NCBI GenBank assembly: GCA_018398765.1 | Contig: JAHBMJ010003783.1 | Span: forward strand, 22,629 to 86,628 | DNA: 64,000 nt | Origin: Chromera velia | Taxonomy: Eukaryota; Sar; Chromeraceae | Reading direction: 5' to 3' | Shown here: piece after piece, positions 12,301-27,021 of the stretch | Numbering within the stretch: position 1 is the stretch's first letter | How the letters are laid out: each line of letters starts with the position of its first letter | Notes under the pieces: generated by a model | Database searches by the model: none | Told to the model about the DNA's origin: nothing | Seen by the model: only the letters and a program-made list of their open reading frames with translations | Program-made: the position numbers and the translations under genes

Positions 12301-15300
12301 GAGAGACTTCACAGCACACAAAACATAATTAAATTCCCTTCTGTCCGAGTGTGACCAATAGAAAAAAAGCAAAAGGACTGATTTACTGCCTGCCTGCCTG
12401 CCTGCCTGCCTGCTTGCCAGTGCCTGCCTGCCTGCCTGTGTGACTGATGGATGGGGCCGTTCATGCCCTCTCTCAAACGACTGACCGAGATAAAATGCGA
12501 GGCAGAGTTGCAAAAGAAGTTTCCGAATGATGATCGTCAGCTCCCAGTACTCAAAACCGGGCCGAAATCCCTGCAGACAGACACACAGTCACAAAGTAAC
12601 ATGCATGTAGCTAGGCAGAATCAGCTCACTTCTCACAGATAAAAATCACTGCGCGGGACTCGGACTTTCTTTCAATGAATCTTCTCTAAAAAAGGCCTCA
12701 ACAGCCATCCTGGAAGTGGCAGCGCAGCCCTCACAGCTACAGCACCCATCTCCAGACCGATAACCCCCCCAACCAACGGACCAACCGACGGACCTGAATG
12801 AGGAATCCAAATCGCCGTCGGAAGTTCGCACGGAGCGGTCGGTTGCTCTCCAGCCTGAGTCGATGCAGCTCTGTCATCAGAGCCACTCCCATCAACAGTG
12901 GAATAACGATGCCGAGCAACACCATGGCTGTTGCTGCAATACCTGACCACCGGATGTACACCTCATCTGTGTATGAGACGGAGGGCGCACTCGCCACCCG
13001 CGTCTCTAGACCTTCTGCCAGAGGCTCGCACCTGCATTCCGTTCCATTCCAAACAGAAGCCACACGTACAGCGAGAAAGAGACATGCAGTCTATGTATTA
13101 ATGTCTCCAACGCACAGAATTCAAAGCGGTTTCCAGCAGAATCGGTAAATGACGATTGAATTAAAGACAGAGGATGAAGAAGCACACTCTGGAGAAGGGG
13201 TAGAGAGAGTGGAGGAGAAAAGGAGGCAGAATAAGTTCCAAACGTCAAAGGAAAAAAATGAGAATAGATGAGATAAAGCGCCGGAAGCACACCAGGACAG
13301 AGAAAAGAGAAGCGATGCACGAATGACCTTAGGACTCCCAAGAGCTCCTCGAGTGAACCCTCGAACGTCAGGAAAAAAAGAACAATGTACCTGCAAACAG
13401 ATGGACACACGCAAGGATGCACGAAAAGAAAACAGTGTACCTCACGCAAGGAATGAATGAATAAAACATGCGTCCACCGGTCTGCACTCAAATGTTTTAC
13501 TGATTGATTAAGTGAATGGAATGCAAACGTGGACTCCACATTCTAGCATCGAGAAGAAAATTGAGAGCTTTCGCACTGCCAAATAATATAAATTTATGAA
13601 GCTGTTTTCCTTCTGTAGAATCACGTTTTTTGTTTTTTCCTTCTTCCTGTACGCCATTTGAATTGTTTGGTGCATGAAAAATTGGCAGAAAGACTTTTTC
13701 TCTTCACAGCGTTCATTTCTAATGACAAATAGAGGACTTGCTTGAATAGCTGACAGGCTGACTGAAACAGAGAATGTGTCCTTAATCAAGGGCACATAAA
13801 TGAGCAAACACCGACACAAACGCAGACACGAGTGTGGGCACAAAGATACCGGGGACAAATGAAGAAGCACTCATACAGAGATGAGACGTAGAAGGACAAA
13901 TAGAGGTAAGCACAAAGACTGACACAGAGATCATATCTTCCATCAGGCACCTCAGAAGGCGGCGGAACTCTCTGAAGCCCTTCGGTTCTGTCACTTGGGG
14001 GGGGACTGGAAAGTCGTACCTGCGTGCTTGCAATATGCAAGGTCAAATTGAATGAAAAAGAGAAGACACACTCGCAAGGTGACAGAGTGACTTGAGTCAT
14101 CGGCATAATGAATGATGACTGTCCATGTTCACGTGTTCCTCTCTTCCTTTAATTCTTCCCCTTGATCGAGGCTTTCGTTCTTCTTATGGGCATGCTTAGA
14201 AGCATTTGTTTCTTTTTGGGCTGAGGTGCTGTTACAACTTTTTGAGAGAAACTGGAAAGAACTGAAGAGTTTCATCGATCTGTCGCTCTTGCCTGCGCAT
14301 ACGTGTCTGACATGACTGACGGACCTCCAAATCCCAAGTACCCGTTGCTTCCTTCTTTCCTTCCTTCCTTCCTTCCTTCCTTTCTTCTTTTCTTCCTTTC
14401 TTCCTTTCTTCCTTTTTCCAACTCAAAGCAGGGCCAGACAGGAAGAATTTGACTAACAGACAGACCTCCAAATCCCAAGTACCCGTTGGTTCCACCTCCT
14501 CCATATCTGAAGTCTGATCAGCTGCCTCTGCTGAGACTCCGACAGGGCCGCTGCCCTCATGCGCCTGTCTTGTTCCCTCTCCTGGTTTCCACGTGCTTTT
14601 ACAATCTCCTTCTCTTTCTGAGCTTCCTCTTTCGATTTGAAGAGCTCCACGTTGCCCCAGATGGACCTGTTCGAACGAGTACTCATGGCTCCTCTGTTCG
14701 TATTCCCCTCCCCCTCGTCCATCTCATCTTCCAGCAGACCTGCAAACTCACCAGGGTGACCAGACACCGAGCCCCACCCTAGTCCCCCTTCGGTTAAGTC
14801 GTCGCCTTCTATCGGGTGGCCTGCTTTGTGTAATCTCCTGCGATGGCGTTTTGCCTCAAAGCGTCTGCGATCAAATAGAATAGGCAGTCAGTCGGTGTGG
14901 GCATGCAGAAGGCAACTAAGAAGGTATTCATGAAGAAATGATATTGAGAGAGAGCACGTCTCCATGAGCTTGCTTTGGAGTTTTCTGCAATAACGCATCC
15001 TGATGTCGTTTATTTGCTCCTGCAATACAGAGCTCTATCGTCGGTATGTCCTGCATGCTCTCTCTCATTCTTTCTTTCTCGATATTGTTCCCTGACTTTT
15101 TTTTGCCTTTCTGCTTTTGAGTGGCTAAATAAGAAGTTCTGTCTACCTCGATCTGACAGACCTGTAAGACTTCAAGCAGGCGGTCCCAAAAACGATGGAG
15201 GCCCCAAAGAGAGTGAGGAAGAGGCCCGAGACCACCATCTTCAGCGTGTTGCCGATTTTGAGGATGATGAACGCCTCGTCTTGAGGATACCTGATAGGCA

Positions 15301-16373
15301 GGGAGGCAGGCAGGGAGAAAGGCAGGCATTGTGCGTGCGTCACAGTCACTCAGAGGGGCTGCACAAAGACTGGCAGCACAAAGAGTGGCAGAATCCTCCC
15401 CCTTGTCTCTCAAGCTTCTTTTAGCACAGAAAACCACATTTGATACAGAAAGCTCAGCGAATCAAGCCACAGAGAGACCAACCAGCCAAGCTTCCTCTTG
15501 TATATGACCCTTGACTTGCGTAACGCTACTTGCTCCTCACAAAAAAAGAACTAACCCCCCGTCAAACCTCCCACAGCATGCACTGCACTCACTCACCCTG
15601 CAGCCAGAAGTAGAGGTTCCAGAATGCAGTCTGTCGAGAGAACTCCGTTGATTGAGGGAATCCCGGGAATCAGCTCATCGATGGACGGAAAGTTCTCAGG
15701 GAGCTCCAAGGAGGAGATGTTGATCATCCCGATGAACCCAATCAACGACATGAAGTTCAAAAGCACACCTGCACAAAGGTAGGCAAGCAGACAGACATGC
15801 ACTAAGCGACAAAATGCACGTGAAGTCAAGCGTACATGCAGTTTTGCAATCAGGTTTAGAGTTGTGAAGGACGACAAATCAGACGGGACTTCAGGTGTCA
15901 CTTCAAATTTCAGCAAACGAGGGATGAAGTCTCAAATTCCCGTTTTTTTATTATCGCAGCCATTCACGTGAGTCTGGAGCTTGTAATTTGAGTCCTTCAC
16001 AACACGCTGCAGAGTTTCGAGTCGTTCAGGACAGCACTGCATGGCTGTGTGGACTGATGAATGGCGACAACGTGAGTCTTCTCGTCATCTTCCAAGGGAA
16101 CGGAGTTCATCGCCGTATAGAAAATCACCATCACCTGCAGGGAGGCAGGCAGCGAGAGAGAGAGGGCATGCAACGCGGAAAGAAGGAAGGAAGGAAGTAG
16201 ACATGCATGCACTCACAATTAAATTTGATCACGGAGGCCCACTCAGTCTCGCAATTAAGGAGGTGAGTGGGGTACTCGATCATGACTCTCCTCTAGCTAG
16301 CACATTCATTCGACAACAGAGACCTGAGCCTGCATGCAGGCGCAGACGTTTCCTTCTGCATGCCTGGCTGTGG

Positions 16374-16404
<31 letters not shown>

Positions 16405-17880
16405 TTGCTTTCCTCGGAAAGGCGGAAGGAAACGCGTATTACAGGAAGGGTGGAATGAAAGCACTTTTCTTTTCATGTATCGACTGATTGTCTGAGATTT
16501 CACATGCAAGCACAAGAAAAAAGGCACCTGGAGAGCGAGAAAGCCCAAGGCCGCGTAGGCGATTTGAAGAACCATGCTTACACAACGCTGGCACAGGCCG
16601 TCGGGAGTCGTCCGGTAGAAGCCGACGTCACACTGCGAGCACACCGGCTGCACAAAGAGAAAGAGAGAGAGAGAGAGAGAGAGAATAGGAAAGAAGAATT
16701 ACATACAAATAAGCTGTTCTCTTGTATTAATATTTGTGCAACCAAGTGTGCAGAAAAGAACCACGACCAACTCAACACGGGGATCGATATTATAAAAAGA
16801 AAGAAAAAGGCAGGTAGGTGTGTGACGAACGAACCGACCCCTCTCATTCCATCTGCACAGGTCACGTTGGTCTGTGCAGTCCCGTCCGCCGACTCCGTAA
16901 ACGCCGTCTTGAGGCAGGTCTGTCCGATGGGATACGACACGATCACCGCCGTTGGAAAAGTCTGCGCCAGAATATATCTGCAAGACCAAGACCGAGACCC
17001 AGAGAGAGACACGATTGGGCCACAAGAATTTACGTGCAAAACCGTTGAGAGAGTAGGTGAGTGTGTTAGGATCCGTTAGGAAACAGGTCTATGAGGACAA
17101 GTCATCACATCACTCATGGAGTTTCCGGTAGGTGCTAAACTTGAGCATGAAAACTCTTTTGAATTCGCGTGTTTTGGCATTCTTCTTCCTCTGAGATGAC
17201 CTTTCATAGACATTGACATACATACTGAGTTCCAGAACGGCCCGGGTGCACGTTGCTGCTCGGCCTACCCACCCAGGTTCAGGCTTGGGCCGCGCGTGCT
17301 GTCCCGATTCGAACACCCGTTCGGTCACTCCGAGTTGCTGCTGCGGCTGTTGCTGTTGGGTGTCCGTCTGCAGTCTTCGGGTGGTCGCTGCTGCCATTGT
17401 TGTGGTGGTCATAAGTGTGCCGTCAGACTGCAGCTCCTTCTCGTTCCCAAACATTTTGCCGGAGCAGGAAGAGAACTCAGGGCAAGGCACGCACTTGCCA
17501 TCGGTTCAGAAAGAATATTCTTCTGCATATTCATTGAAAGAAGAACGCGCATTAGCGCTCATATGTACAATTTGAATGGACTGTGAGAAGACGTAGATAA
17601 ACGAGAGCAAATGGACAACTGTACACCCACAATTGCTTTCTAGAGAAAAATCCAGATCGAAAGCAAGACGAGGAAAAGGCGGACACGGACACGCACATAA
17701 TTTTGGCAGCGGATAATATTGAGTGCAAAGAAATTCTAGACGACCTCTGTATGAATATAAAATCCTGAAAACGAAAGGGAATTTCTCCATGTCTGCATGA
17801 AAGATCGGAGAGGTCATCATAAGACTTTCCTTCCTTCTTCCTTCTCTTTCTTTCTTTTCTTTTCTTTTCTTTTCTTTTCT

Positions 17881-17911
<31 letters not shown>

Positions 17912-18199
17912 GTCTGTCTGTCTGTCTGCCTATCTTTCTTTTTTTCTTTCTTTCTTTCTTTCTTTCCTTCCTTCCTTCCTTTCTTTCTTTCTTTCTTGTT
18001 TTTTTTTCTTTCTTTTATCTTTCTTTCTTTCTTTTCTTTCTTTCTTTCTTTCTTTCTTTCTTTTTTTTCTTTCTTTCTTTCTTTCTTTCTTTCTTTTTTT
18101 CTGTCTGTCTGTCTGTCTGTCTTTGTTTGTTTGTTTGTTTGTTTGTCTGCTTCCTTCGTTCTTTCGTTCTTTCTTCCTTTCTTTCTTTCTTTTCTTTCT

Positions 18200-18250
<51 letters not shown>

Positions 18251-21200
18251 GCTTCCTTCCTTCCCTCCTTCCTTCCTTCCTTTCTTTTATCTTTCTTTCT
18301 TTCTTTCTTATTTTTTTTTCTTTCTTTTATTTTTCTTTCTTTTCTTTTCTTTTTCTTTCTTTCTTTTTTTTTTTCTTGTTTAGGTCTTCATTCCTGGCTT
18401 TTGTTCTCTTGTTCTCTTGCCTGTTTCCTCGTTTTTCACGTTCTCTTATGTATACATCGGTTTGTCGGTTCTGGAATCGGCCCTGCGCTGAGAGCTAGAA
18501 AAACGTTGAGACTAGTCGAAGAAGACGAGGAAGAAGAAGAAGACGAAGAAGAAGAAGGAGAAGGAGAAGCAGAAGAAGAAGAAGCAGAAGAAGAAGAAGC
18601 AGAAGAAGAAGAAGAAGAAGAAGAAAAAGCAGAAGAAGAAGAAGAAGAAGAAGAAAAAGAAGAAGAAGAAGAAGGAGAAGAAGAAGAAAAAGAAGGAGAA
18701 GAAGAAGAAGAAGAAGAAGAAGAAGCAGAAGAAGAAGCAGAAGAAGAAGAAGAAGAAGAAGAAGAAGAAAAAGAAGGAGAAGAAGAAGAAAAAGAAGGAG
18801 AAAAAGAAGGAGAAAAAGAAGAAGAAGAAGAAGAAGAAGAAGAAACTTCCCATGCAGCATCAGACCAGGCAGGTGCAAAGGGGTGCAGAGGAACCCATCT
18901 TTTCAAGAGCAAAGAGAGAAGAAACAGTGTGAATCGGCAGAGCAAAATCTAAAGTCAAAGCCACTGACCGATTGAGTCCGGCCTTTCCTCTGCGTTGTCG
19001 GGAGGGACAAAGTAGAACTTCTCGGAGCACGCACAGGCACTCGGGTGGGTGCTGTCCTGAGGGCTTTGTGAATTCTGGATGCAGTCATTATACACCGGGA
19101 AGGTCTTCGTTCTGTTCATCCGCTGCCGCTCTTCGAAGGCGATTCCACGGAGATCCTTCCAGAACCCGGCGCTGCATGCATCCATGGGGGGGGGAGGGGG
19201 GGGGGGAAGATGAACCAATAAAGAATGGATCGTATCTGCATGTGCGAATCTGATTTGGAAATCAGGGGTCATTTTGGAATTGCTTGATCGTCTGCTCAAA
19301 GAGACGACATGATGATTCTCTCTGTCCCGTAAAGATTTCTCCTTCTGTCAGCATCTTGCGACGCTAATTGAAAGGCAACCCTACCCCGATATACCGGCAA
19401 ATGCAGGGTGCATTCTCGGCCACCCTCTGTGAGCCATACGGACAGGCCTCCACCCTCACGACGAATGTGCAGGAGGCTGAGTTCCCCGACGAGTCAGTCG
19501 CCGTCATGGTCACTGTAGTCTGTCCGGGTTTAAATCCTGATCCGCTCGGCGTGCTGTAAGAAAGAGACACCTGCACAATTCAGAAGAAAAGAGACACAGG
19601 TTTTTCAGCCTCCGTTTACGAGCACATAAAGTTTCACAAATCTTCCAAGCTTGAAAAACAGAGTCGACCGCAAGAAAAAGGCGAGCAGAGAAGAGGGCGG
19701 AAAGTCCAATAAGACGAAATCGACCGTAAAGTATTCGAAATGATAAGCCACCATCTTCCCATCAATTTTAAGTTAATTCAATCTCTGCATCCCCATACGC
19801 TCAATGACATACGGACCGATTTGGGATTGTCGACGTTATCGAAAACGATGGGATTAGTAGGGTATGTAACAGGAAGGAGATCCTGAAGCACCTGTTTACG
19901 GTCAATGTCCCGGGGGCACAGAATCGTTGGCACCTCTTTGTCTGCATTCATTCAAGGGGCTTCAACATAACCCAATGAAATACAAACTCACAAAGTCTGA
20001 GTGTCTGCTCTTGTTTTTTGCTTCCCAAATGATGAAGAGCCCGTGTGAGCGAATGCGGCTTTTTCCCAATCCGACTAGGAAATCTTCTTTAATCGCGCAG
20101 GGAGGCACCGCAGCTGGGTGAGACTTGGTGAAAGCGGAGTTTTGTGTAGTTCAGGAACATTTTTTGACTTCTTTTCCGAATCGACTGGCCGTTGACTGTC
20201 ACTGTGAAAGAACAAGAGCCCGTGTTTCCCTCTGTGTCCGTGGCCGTGATGGTGACCGGAGAGGTTCCTGTCGGGAAAGCTCGGGGCACCGTCGGATTGT
20301 TGACGGTGTTGACGATACCTCCCGGGTCGGTGATAGAGACGAAGCTGTAGGAGGCTAATTAGGCCGCAGAGGAGGAGGGGTCCGTCTCGGTGGTATAGTC
20401 GGGACAGTCGAAGGAGAGGGGGGTCACATCTGTATCAACCATCCATCCATCTATCCATCGATCGGTCGGGTGCATGCATGAGCAACAAATAAATAGATCA
20501 GGTCGACCAATGATCGATGCGTGGGTTTAGTATGAATTCAGTTTTTGATGCACGGAAAAGGCCGCCGCAGAAGAAGGAGATGGAGAAACGAGAGAAGATC
20601 GGAGGCGAATCTCATGGATAGAGATAACTTCTAGAGTTCAATCGAATAAATATCTGTCGTTGCATTGTTTTTGAGCAGGGTTTTAGACTGGAAGCTGGTG
20701 GAAAGCGGCTCGGCGAAACAATTCAAGTCGGCCCGTCGATATGATTCCTTTTTTTTCATCTTCTTCTGGCTGAACTGAAGTAGGAGAAGGCGAAAGAAGC
20801 CAGAAGCCGGGAAGAAAGGAACTTTGTACGTCACTCACCTTTGCATTTAGGTGTGATGGTATAGTCGTTCCAGCGCGCTTCCTTTTTCAAAGGAACAGCA
20901 GAACAGGTCTTGCCTGTGTCGCCAACAAGGACTAATGGTGAGGGGCAAGCAAATGTGACCGAGCTGCAGAAAGCAAAAAGTCACAGCAAAAAAAATGTAG
21001 TATGAAACCGGACGTGCATGCACAGGAGGAGATTCTGGCACAAGACATGCAGCAATCAAGAATTGCTGCAACAAATAGCTCAACATTCAAGAAAACTCCC
21101 CAGCATCCCGTTATCATTCTACCACCAACAGACGCACATGTACACATGTCGACTCACTCTCCAGTCACCCAGCCGTCTCCGTTGGGGGGAGACGAGGGGC

Positions 21201-24200
21201 TCATGGTTCCGTATGTGGGGGCTGTGGGGGCTTCTCCAGAACAGGCGATGGCTGCACAAACACGCAGATCGATAGAGGGACTTGGTGGTACGTTGTATGG
21301 AATGGGCGAAACGGTTCAATCAGGACGTCAAGACAAAATGCACATGCAGAACTTCCCAAGATTCGAAGGTGCTTTCATTCTCTTCTGGCCATGCTTTCAC
21401 AGGAGAGTACACACACCCTCAAAGAGAAAGAACGGTGCATACTACAACTGACCCTCACAGCCCGACGTCGCCGAGTCATCCTGCCAAATAGCTTGAGGAG
21501 GGTCTGCTCCGTCCACTCCTGAGCACATGACTGTCTGGCTGCCTGCCTCTAGGTACCCATCGTTGCACCTGCAGACAGACAGCGAAGAGAGGGAGGGAGG
21601 GGCGTTTGCTAATAGAATGGGAGGGGCGGGCAGTTGCTAATAGAATGGAAACACTTACACATGCAGACACACGCACAGAAACAACAACACAATTTCTTCA
21701 GGATCTCATTCTTGTTTGCGATCGTTTGACCTCAAAGAGAAAGAAAGAGGGAGGATGAAAATCACGATACAACACCAAAGAATCCCAAACAAGCAGTCAC
21801 TTCCTCAGCCACTCACGTGAAGGTGACAGAGTTGAGAGGCTGCCAGAATCCGTTCGGGGGACTGGAGGGCGTCATCGTGCCCCCAACCGGCACAATCGGG
21901 GCCACACCGCTACACTTCACAGCTGCAGACACAAACGTACATGCAGTTACGTCACTTCTTTCATTCCATCCCTCCGCCATTTTATTCAACCGCGGAGAAG
22001 AGAAGAGAAAGGGGCCATTGCCCAAGCATTTATCGATCCCACACCATGAGTGGGTGAAGATCAGAAGTCCAGACTTCGAATGAGTCAAAGAGAAGCGAAA
22101 GCATAAAAGAAAGAAATGGCCGGAGAGGGGTATACAGGGCAAAATAAAAAGCAGAAAAATTTAATTTTCAGTTCAATGCACCGCGTACTCCTTTCAGAAA
22201 GAGAATTAATTTCATTCAAAATCAGACACCGATTCACAGGGGCACGATGCAGAAGAGGCGGGAAAAGCTGCTGTCAATTGTATAACGCCTTCGCATTTCA
22301 CGGTCGCCGGTCCCCCCCCAGTGTTGGCTGAGAATCCGCTGGGGCATTTGAACGTTGCCTGCATGTCGTCCCCCATTTTTCAGTTGAATGCATAAATTGA
22401 TTTCCTCACGTGTGCTCATTCACGCGAAGAGTATTGCATATGAAGAGGTGCACGCAAGAGGTGAGACAGACAGTTGACAGGCAGACACCTAGACAAGTAG
22501 ATAGGCAAAGGCACGCAGGAAGGAAGGAAGAAAGGCCACCACATCCAAGGCGAGGTAAACAGACATGAAGAATACTTTCCATTTAGACCGACCGACATTT
22601 CCATCAAGTTTGTGTCCTTTGAGAGACAGACAATAGTCAAGAAGCACATACAGCAGAGCAGAAACGACAGAAAAAAACAGACCTCAGCCCCAGTTGTGGC
22701 CATGATGGTAGGGTTGGTGAACTGTAACCATCCAGGACTTGCAATGGTCGGTTGATTGGCGCACAACACGGCTGAATTCATTCATTGACACAAGGCATCG
22801 AATCGATTCATTATTTTAAAAAGATTCTGCCCAAATTTGACAACAGATTCCAGACAGCACAGCCGAATCAACAATCAAGCATCAACCACCGCATTTTGCA
22901 ACAGGTCCCGACGGAGTGAAGGATCACAGGCTCATCACCAGAGCTCTATGCGAAATCCCGAATCAACATCCCTCTTGTCCTTCCTCACCAAATATCTGCT
23001 TCCCATTCCACTTAACCATCGCTTTGTGCATATTTTCATATAGGACTCTTCCGGCATGCATCCTGTTCTTCCTCTCGGTTCTTCTTTTGGCCTTTCTGTG
23101 TGCCTGTACGGAGAAAAAGAGAAACGAAGAAAGAGCTGCATGACGTACCATCACAGAAAGATCCGTCTCCTATCCGGTCTTCAAATCCCAACAAGCAGGC
23201 GCACTGGAAAGATCCTACAGTGTCCGTGCAGGCAGCGGTCGATTCGACCCCCCCGCTGGTGTGGTTAAATCTGCATCATCATGAATTCACTTTCAATCAA
23301 TTGCATGGCTAAATTGAATGAGTGCCCTTATGAATGAAACACTAAAGATGCAGGTTTCAAGATATTTTTGATGCTGAATGGAGAGACGGAATGAGGTAGA
23401 CCGTTCATTCATTTGATCCGATCGTTCGGAGGAGAGGACTAAGAACCGACCTGATACTGCACGTGTGAATCGCCTGAGCGCACTCGTTGTGGTCTGCATG
23501 CATACACTCAATCACATATTAATATATAAATCAATATTGGCATCCGTTCCCTCATGCACCTCCAGGGCCAATTCATGCATGCATTCAAATGCACGAACAG
23601 AAAGTCGACACGAGTCTGCCTACCCATCTTGGGCATTCTCCGTCCACGTCCGACCTTCATTGTTTCAGAGTTGACGTGAGTCTGTGCACACTCAAAACCC
23701 TCAAAAAACACGCGGAAAAAAAAAACACTTTCGATTAAATTGCAGACGACCTTTAAAAAAAAATTGGGTCCGATGGGCCAACCGGATATGCATTTATTTT
23801 CATACAAATTTCATATTTATACTTCATGTATGAAAATAAATGTACAAAGTGCAGAAGATCAGAGGGTCCGATGGGCCAGCCAGGTGGGGGCGCCTTAACT
23901 GATTCATTCTTGAGAGAATTTCTTGACAACCTGCTATGCGTGAAAACATCTGACAACAATGATCACAATAAAAGCGAACCCACCGCAGATGTCATCACTG
24001 CCCAGAGTGAAATTCATCTGATACACACAGTCCACAGAGACGTCAACCTGCACAGTCCCCCCTGTGCCTGCTGCCCGGATGTTGTAGAATTCCCCCGGAA
24101 GACCCTGCAGCGACCCAAAATTAAAAAGGAAGAGAAGACTGAAGAAACGAAAGTGAGAACAGAAGTGTTACCATTTATAAAAGAGACTTGGAATTCAGAC

Positions 24201-26921
24201 TTCTGTCTCACTGATTCTCTTACAAAAATAAATGCATCTCTGTACGGAGTGCATGACCACGACTGCAGAAATACGTGGATCAAGGAAAGATTGGTTGAAA
24301 AAGTGGAAATGTCACATCGACAGTCATGAATGCAAGGATCGTTTGGTTACTGTACCTACTTGGAGATTGATCGTCGATGCCAAGTTGTTTGATGCACACC
24401 CGGCGCCATCATCGGAGACGGTGCCCCTGCAATCCAATCCAGTCCAATCAAAAAAAGGATCGCATCGATCGTGCATCGGCAACACAGGCTAAACAAACAA
24501 ACAAATATACATCATCTATACGTAAAGGCGGAAAGAGAATGGAATCAACGATTCTGTGTTGAAAGCCCTGGGGATATGTCCCTCTCCGTTGCATGACAGA
24601 GAATTGATCCATTTGTACCGAGGTGTGGATAAAAGAGAAAACAAACATTCAGTAAGAAGACGTACTTTACACTGGCTAACTAAGTGACCGACCTGCATGT
24701 ATCATTGGCCAAGTTACTCACAGAAATGCCCGTGTCCTGTATCGTCGCCACATTGCATGTGAAGGCTGTGAACGTTTTGTTTGGCAATGCCTGGGCCCCC
24801 ACTTGCAGAATGAATTCAGACAGCAGAAGACGAGATCGATCGAGACAGCGGGGGGGCAGTCTTCCTTCCTTCCTTCCTTCCTTCCTTCCACTTCTACGTG
24901 CATGAACACAAACATTTACATGTACGTACATGATACATACATCAAGGTTTGTTTCTGCAAAAATCACGATGACAATGTAAAAGATACCAGCTGACACATT
25001 CGGTGTTTCTGTTTTCTTTTTGTAAAGCAAATCAGTCTTCTGTCAAACTCTGGTGCCATCCATTCATCCATGTCTGCTTGATTGACAAAAAAAAGACGAA
25101 TGATTGACCAACCGACCAAGAAAGGGTTTGGCATGTTCAGCCTGAGGACGGAGGCTTGAGAGGACGTCTGGAAGAGGCAAACGTCGGGGAGGACTCCGTT
25201 CACAACCGTCCTGCATGTATGTAGGTAGGCAGGCAGGCAGGAATACAGGAGTGGGAGGAGATGGGGGGGGAGGAGAGTGTTCCTTCGGAGATGTCTGTGC
25301 AGGGTGACTGTACTCCGTGACGCATAAATGCTTGAGCATGGCAAGTGAACGGTCAAACTCGGAATCTAGCTTTCAAAACGCTGACTGACCTTCGAAAGGC
25401 GGTAGAACTTCCGCAGGGCACATGGAGACTCTCAATGCAGAAGATGCCGCTTCCTCCATACCCAGTGTTGCACGTGCAGTAGAAGCTGCCGTCCGTGTTC
25501 GTGCAGCTTGCGTGGATATCGCAGTTATGTGTGGAAGAGGAACACTCATTTGCGTCTGCATGCATGACCATACGTAAGCAGAGTCACATTTAAGCTTTGG
25601 ACGAGGAAGAAAACGAGAGAGAAAGGGCTACTAAGAAGCGGAATGACAAAAATCGTAAAACTTAACAGAAGCTGAACTTAGAGACAGTAGCGGGCAGTCT
25701 TTGGCAGCTCTAGAATGCACTATGACTCAGAAGGATGACACGCAAGCTCTTTTGTTCATAGAGGGGCTCAGAAGGAACGCTTTCAGACATATAGAGAGAA
25801 AGAGTGCTTGAAATAGCCTCAGCTTGACCTCATGTACCAGTGCACGTAACGCCGTTATCACTTGTCCCGTATCCCTGCGGGCACGTGCACACAAACGATC
25901 CCACAGTGTTGTTGCACGTGGCCTCGGGCTGTGTGGCACAGTTATCCAACTCGACCTGGCACTCGTTCGAGTCTGCAGGTAGAAAGGCAGAAAGAGAGAA
26001 GGGNGGGGGGGGGGGGGTAGTTGCAGGACAGGAAGGACAGAGGGATGCATGGCACAACAAGAGCGATCAAAATCCAAATTTCTCATTCTGCGGTGCTCTG
26101 TTCAAGATGTCTTCTGCTGAGTTTTAAAAAAAGAAAAAGAGAACATGTTTATGCAGGCCCTTGAATGAAGTCACTGGCCGTTCATCACTCAATCAGTCAG
26201 GCTCTCTCTCGGTCTTGACATCTCTCGGTCTTGAAACACATACCTGCACAAAAGGTGCCGGGCCCAAAGAGACCAGGACCGCAGATACAGAAAAAGGAGC
26301 CGAAGGTGTCGTTACAGGCGGCGATAGGATCGCAGTCGTTGACCGACATAGCATACTCGTCGATGTCTGCAGCAGCAGGCAGGCAGGCAGGTGTAAAATG
26401 GAAGGGACTCGATCACGGAAGCACACTGGTGCGCCAACAAGGAAGGATCTGGACAGAACTGACCCTAGCATCTCAAAGCAATTTACGAAAGATGTACAAA
26501 GTGGAACACAGAGGAAAGAGGATATGAATAAAAAAAAAAGGACGGCCCTCCGAACCAATCGGGGCCCGTCCATGCTACCTGAAAGAAAGAAAGAAAGAAA
26601 AAAAGAAAAAAAGGAAGGAAGAAAGAAAGAAAGAAAGAAAAAGAGAAAGAAAAAAAGAAAGAAAGAAAGAAAGAAAGAAAGAAAAGAAAGAAAGAAAGAA
26701 AGAAAGAAAGAAAAAAAGAAAAAAAGAAAAGAAAGAAAGAAAGAAAGAAAGGAAGAAAAAATGAAAGAACGAAGGAAGCAGACAAAGAAAAGAAAGAAAG
26801 AAAGAAAAGAAAGAAAGAAAAACAGAAAGGAAGGAAGGAAGGAAGAAAGAAAGAAAGAAAAAAAAAAAGAAAGAAAGAAAAGAAAGAAAGAAAGAAAGAA
26901 AGAAAGAAAAAGAGAAAGAAA

Positions 26922-26953
<32 letters not shown>

Positions 26954-26955
26954 AA

Positions 26956-27021
<66 letters not shown>

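Noticed and set aside
17797-18952. Phe/Ser-rich and poly-Glu frames
   Set aside because: TTTC and GAA microsatellites within an intron; no start or splice context.
25995-26016. Poly-G tract with one N near 26003
   Set aside because: A sequencing or assembly weak point in an intron, not biology. It does mark that homopolymer lengths here may be unreliable.
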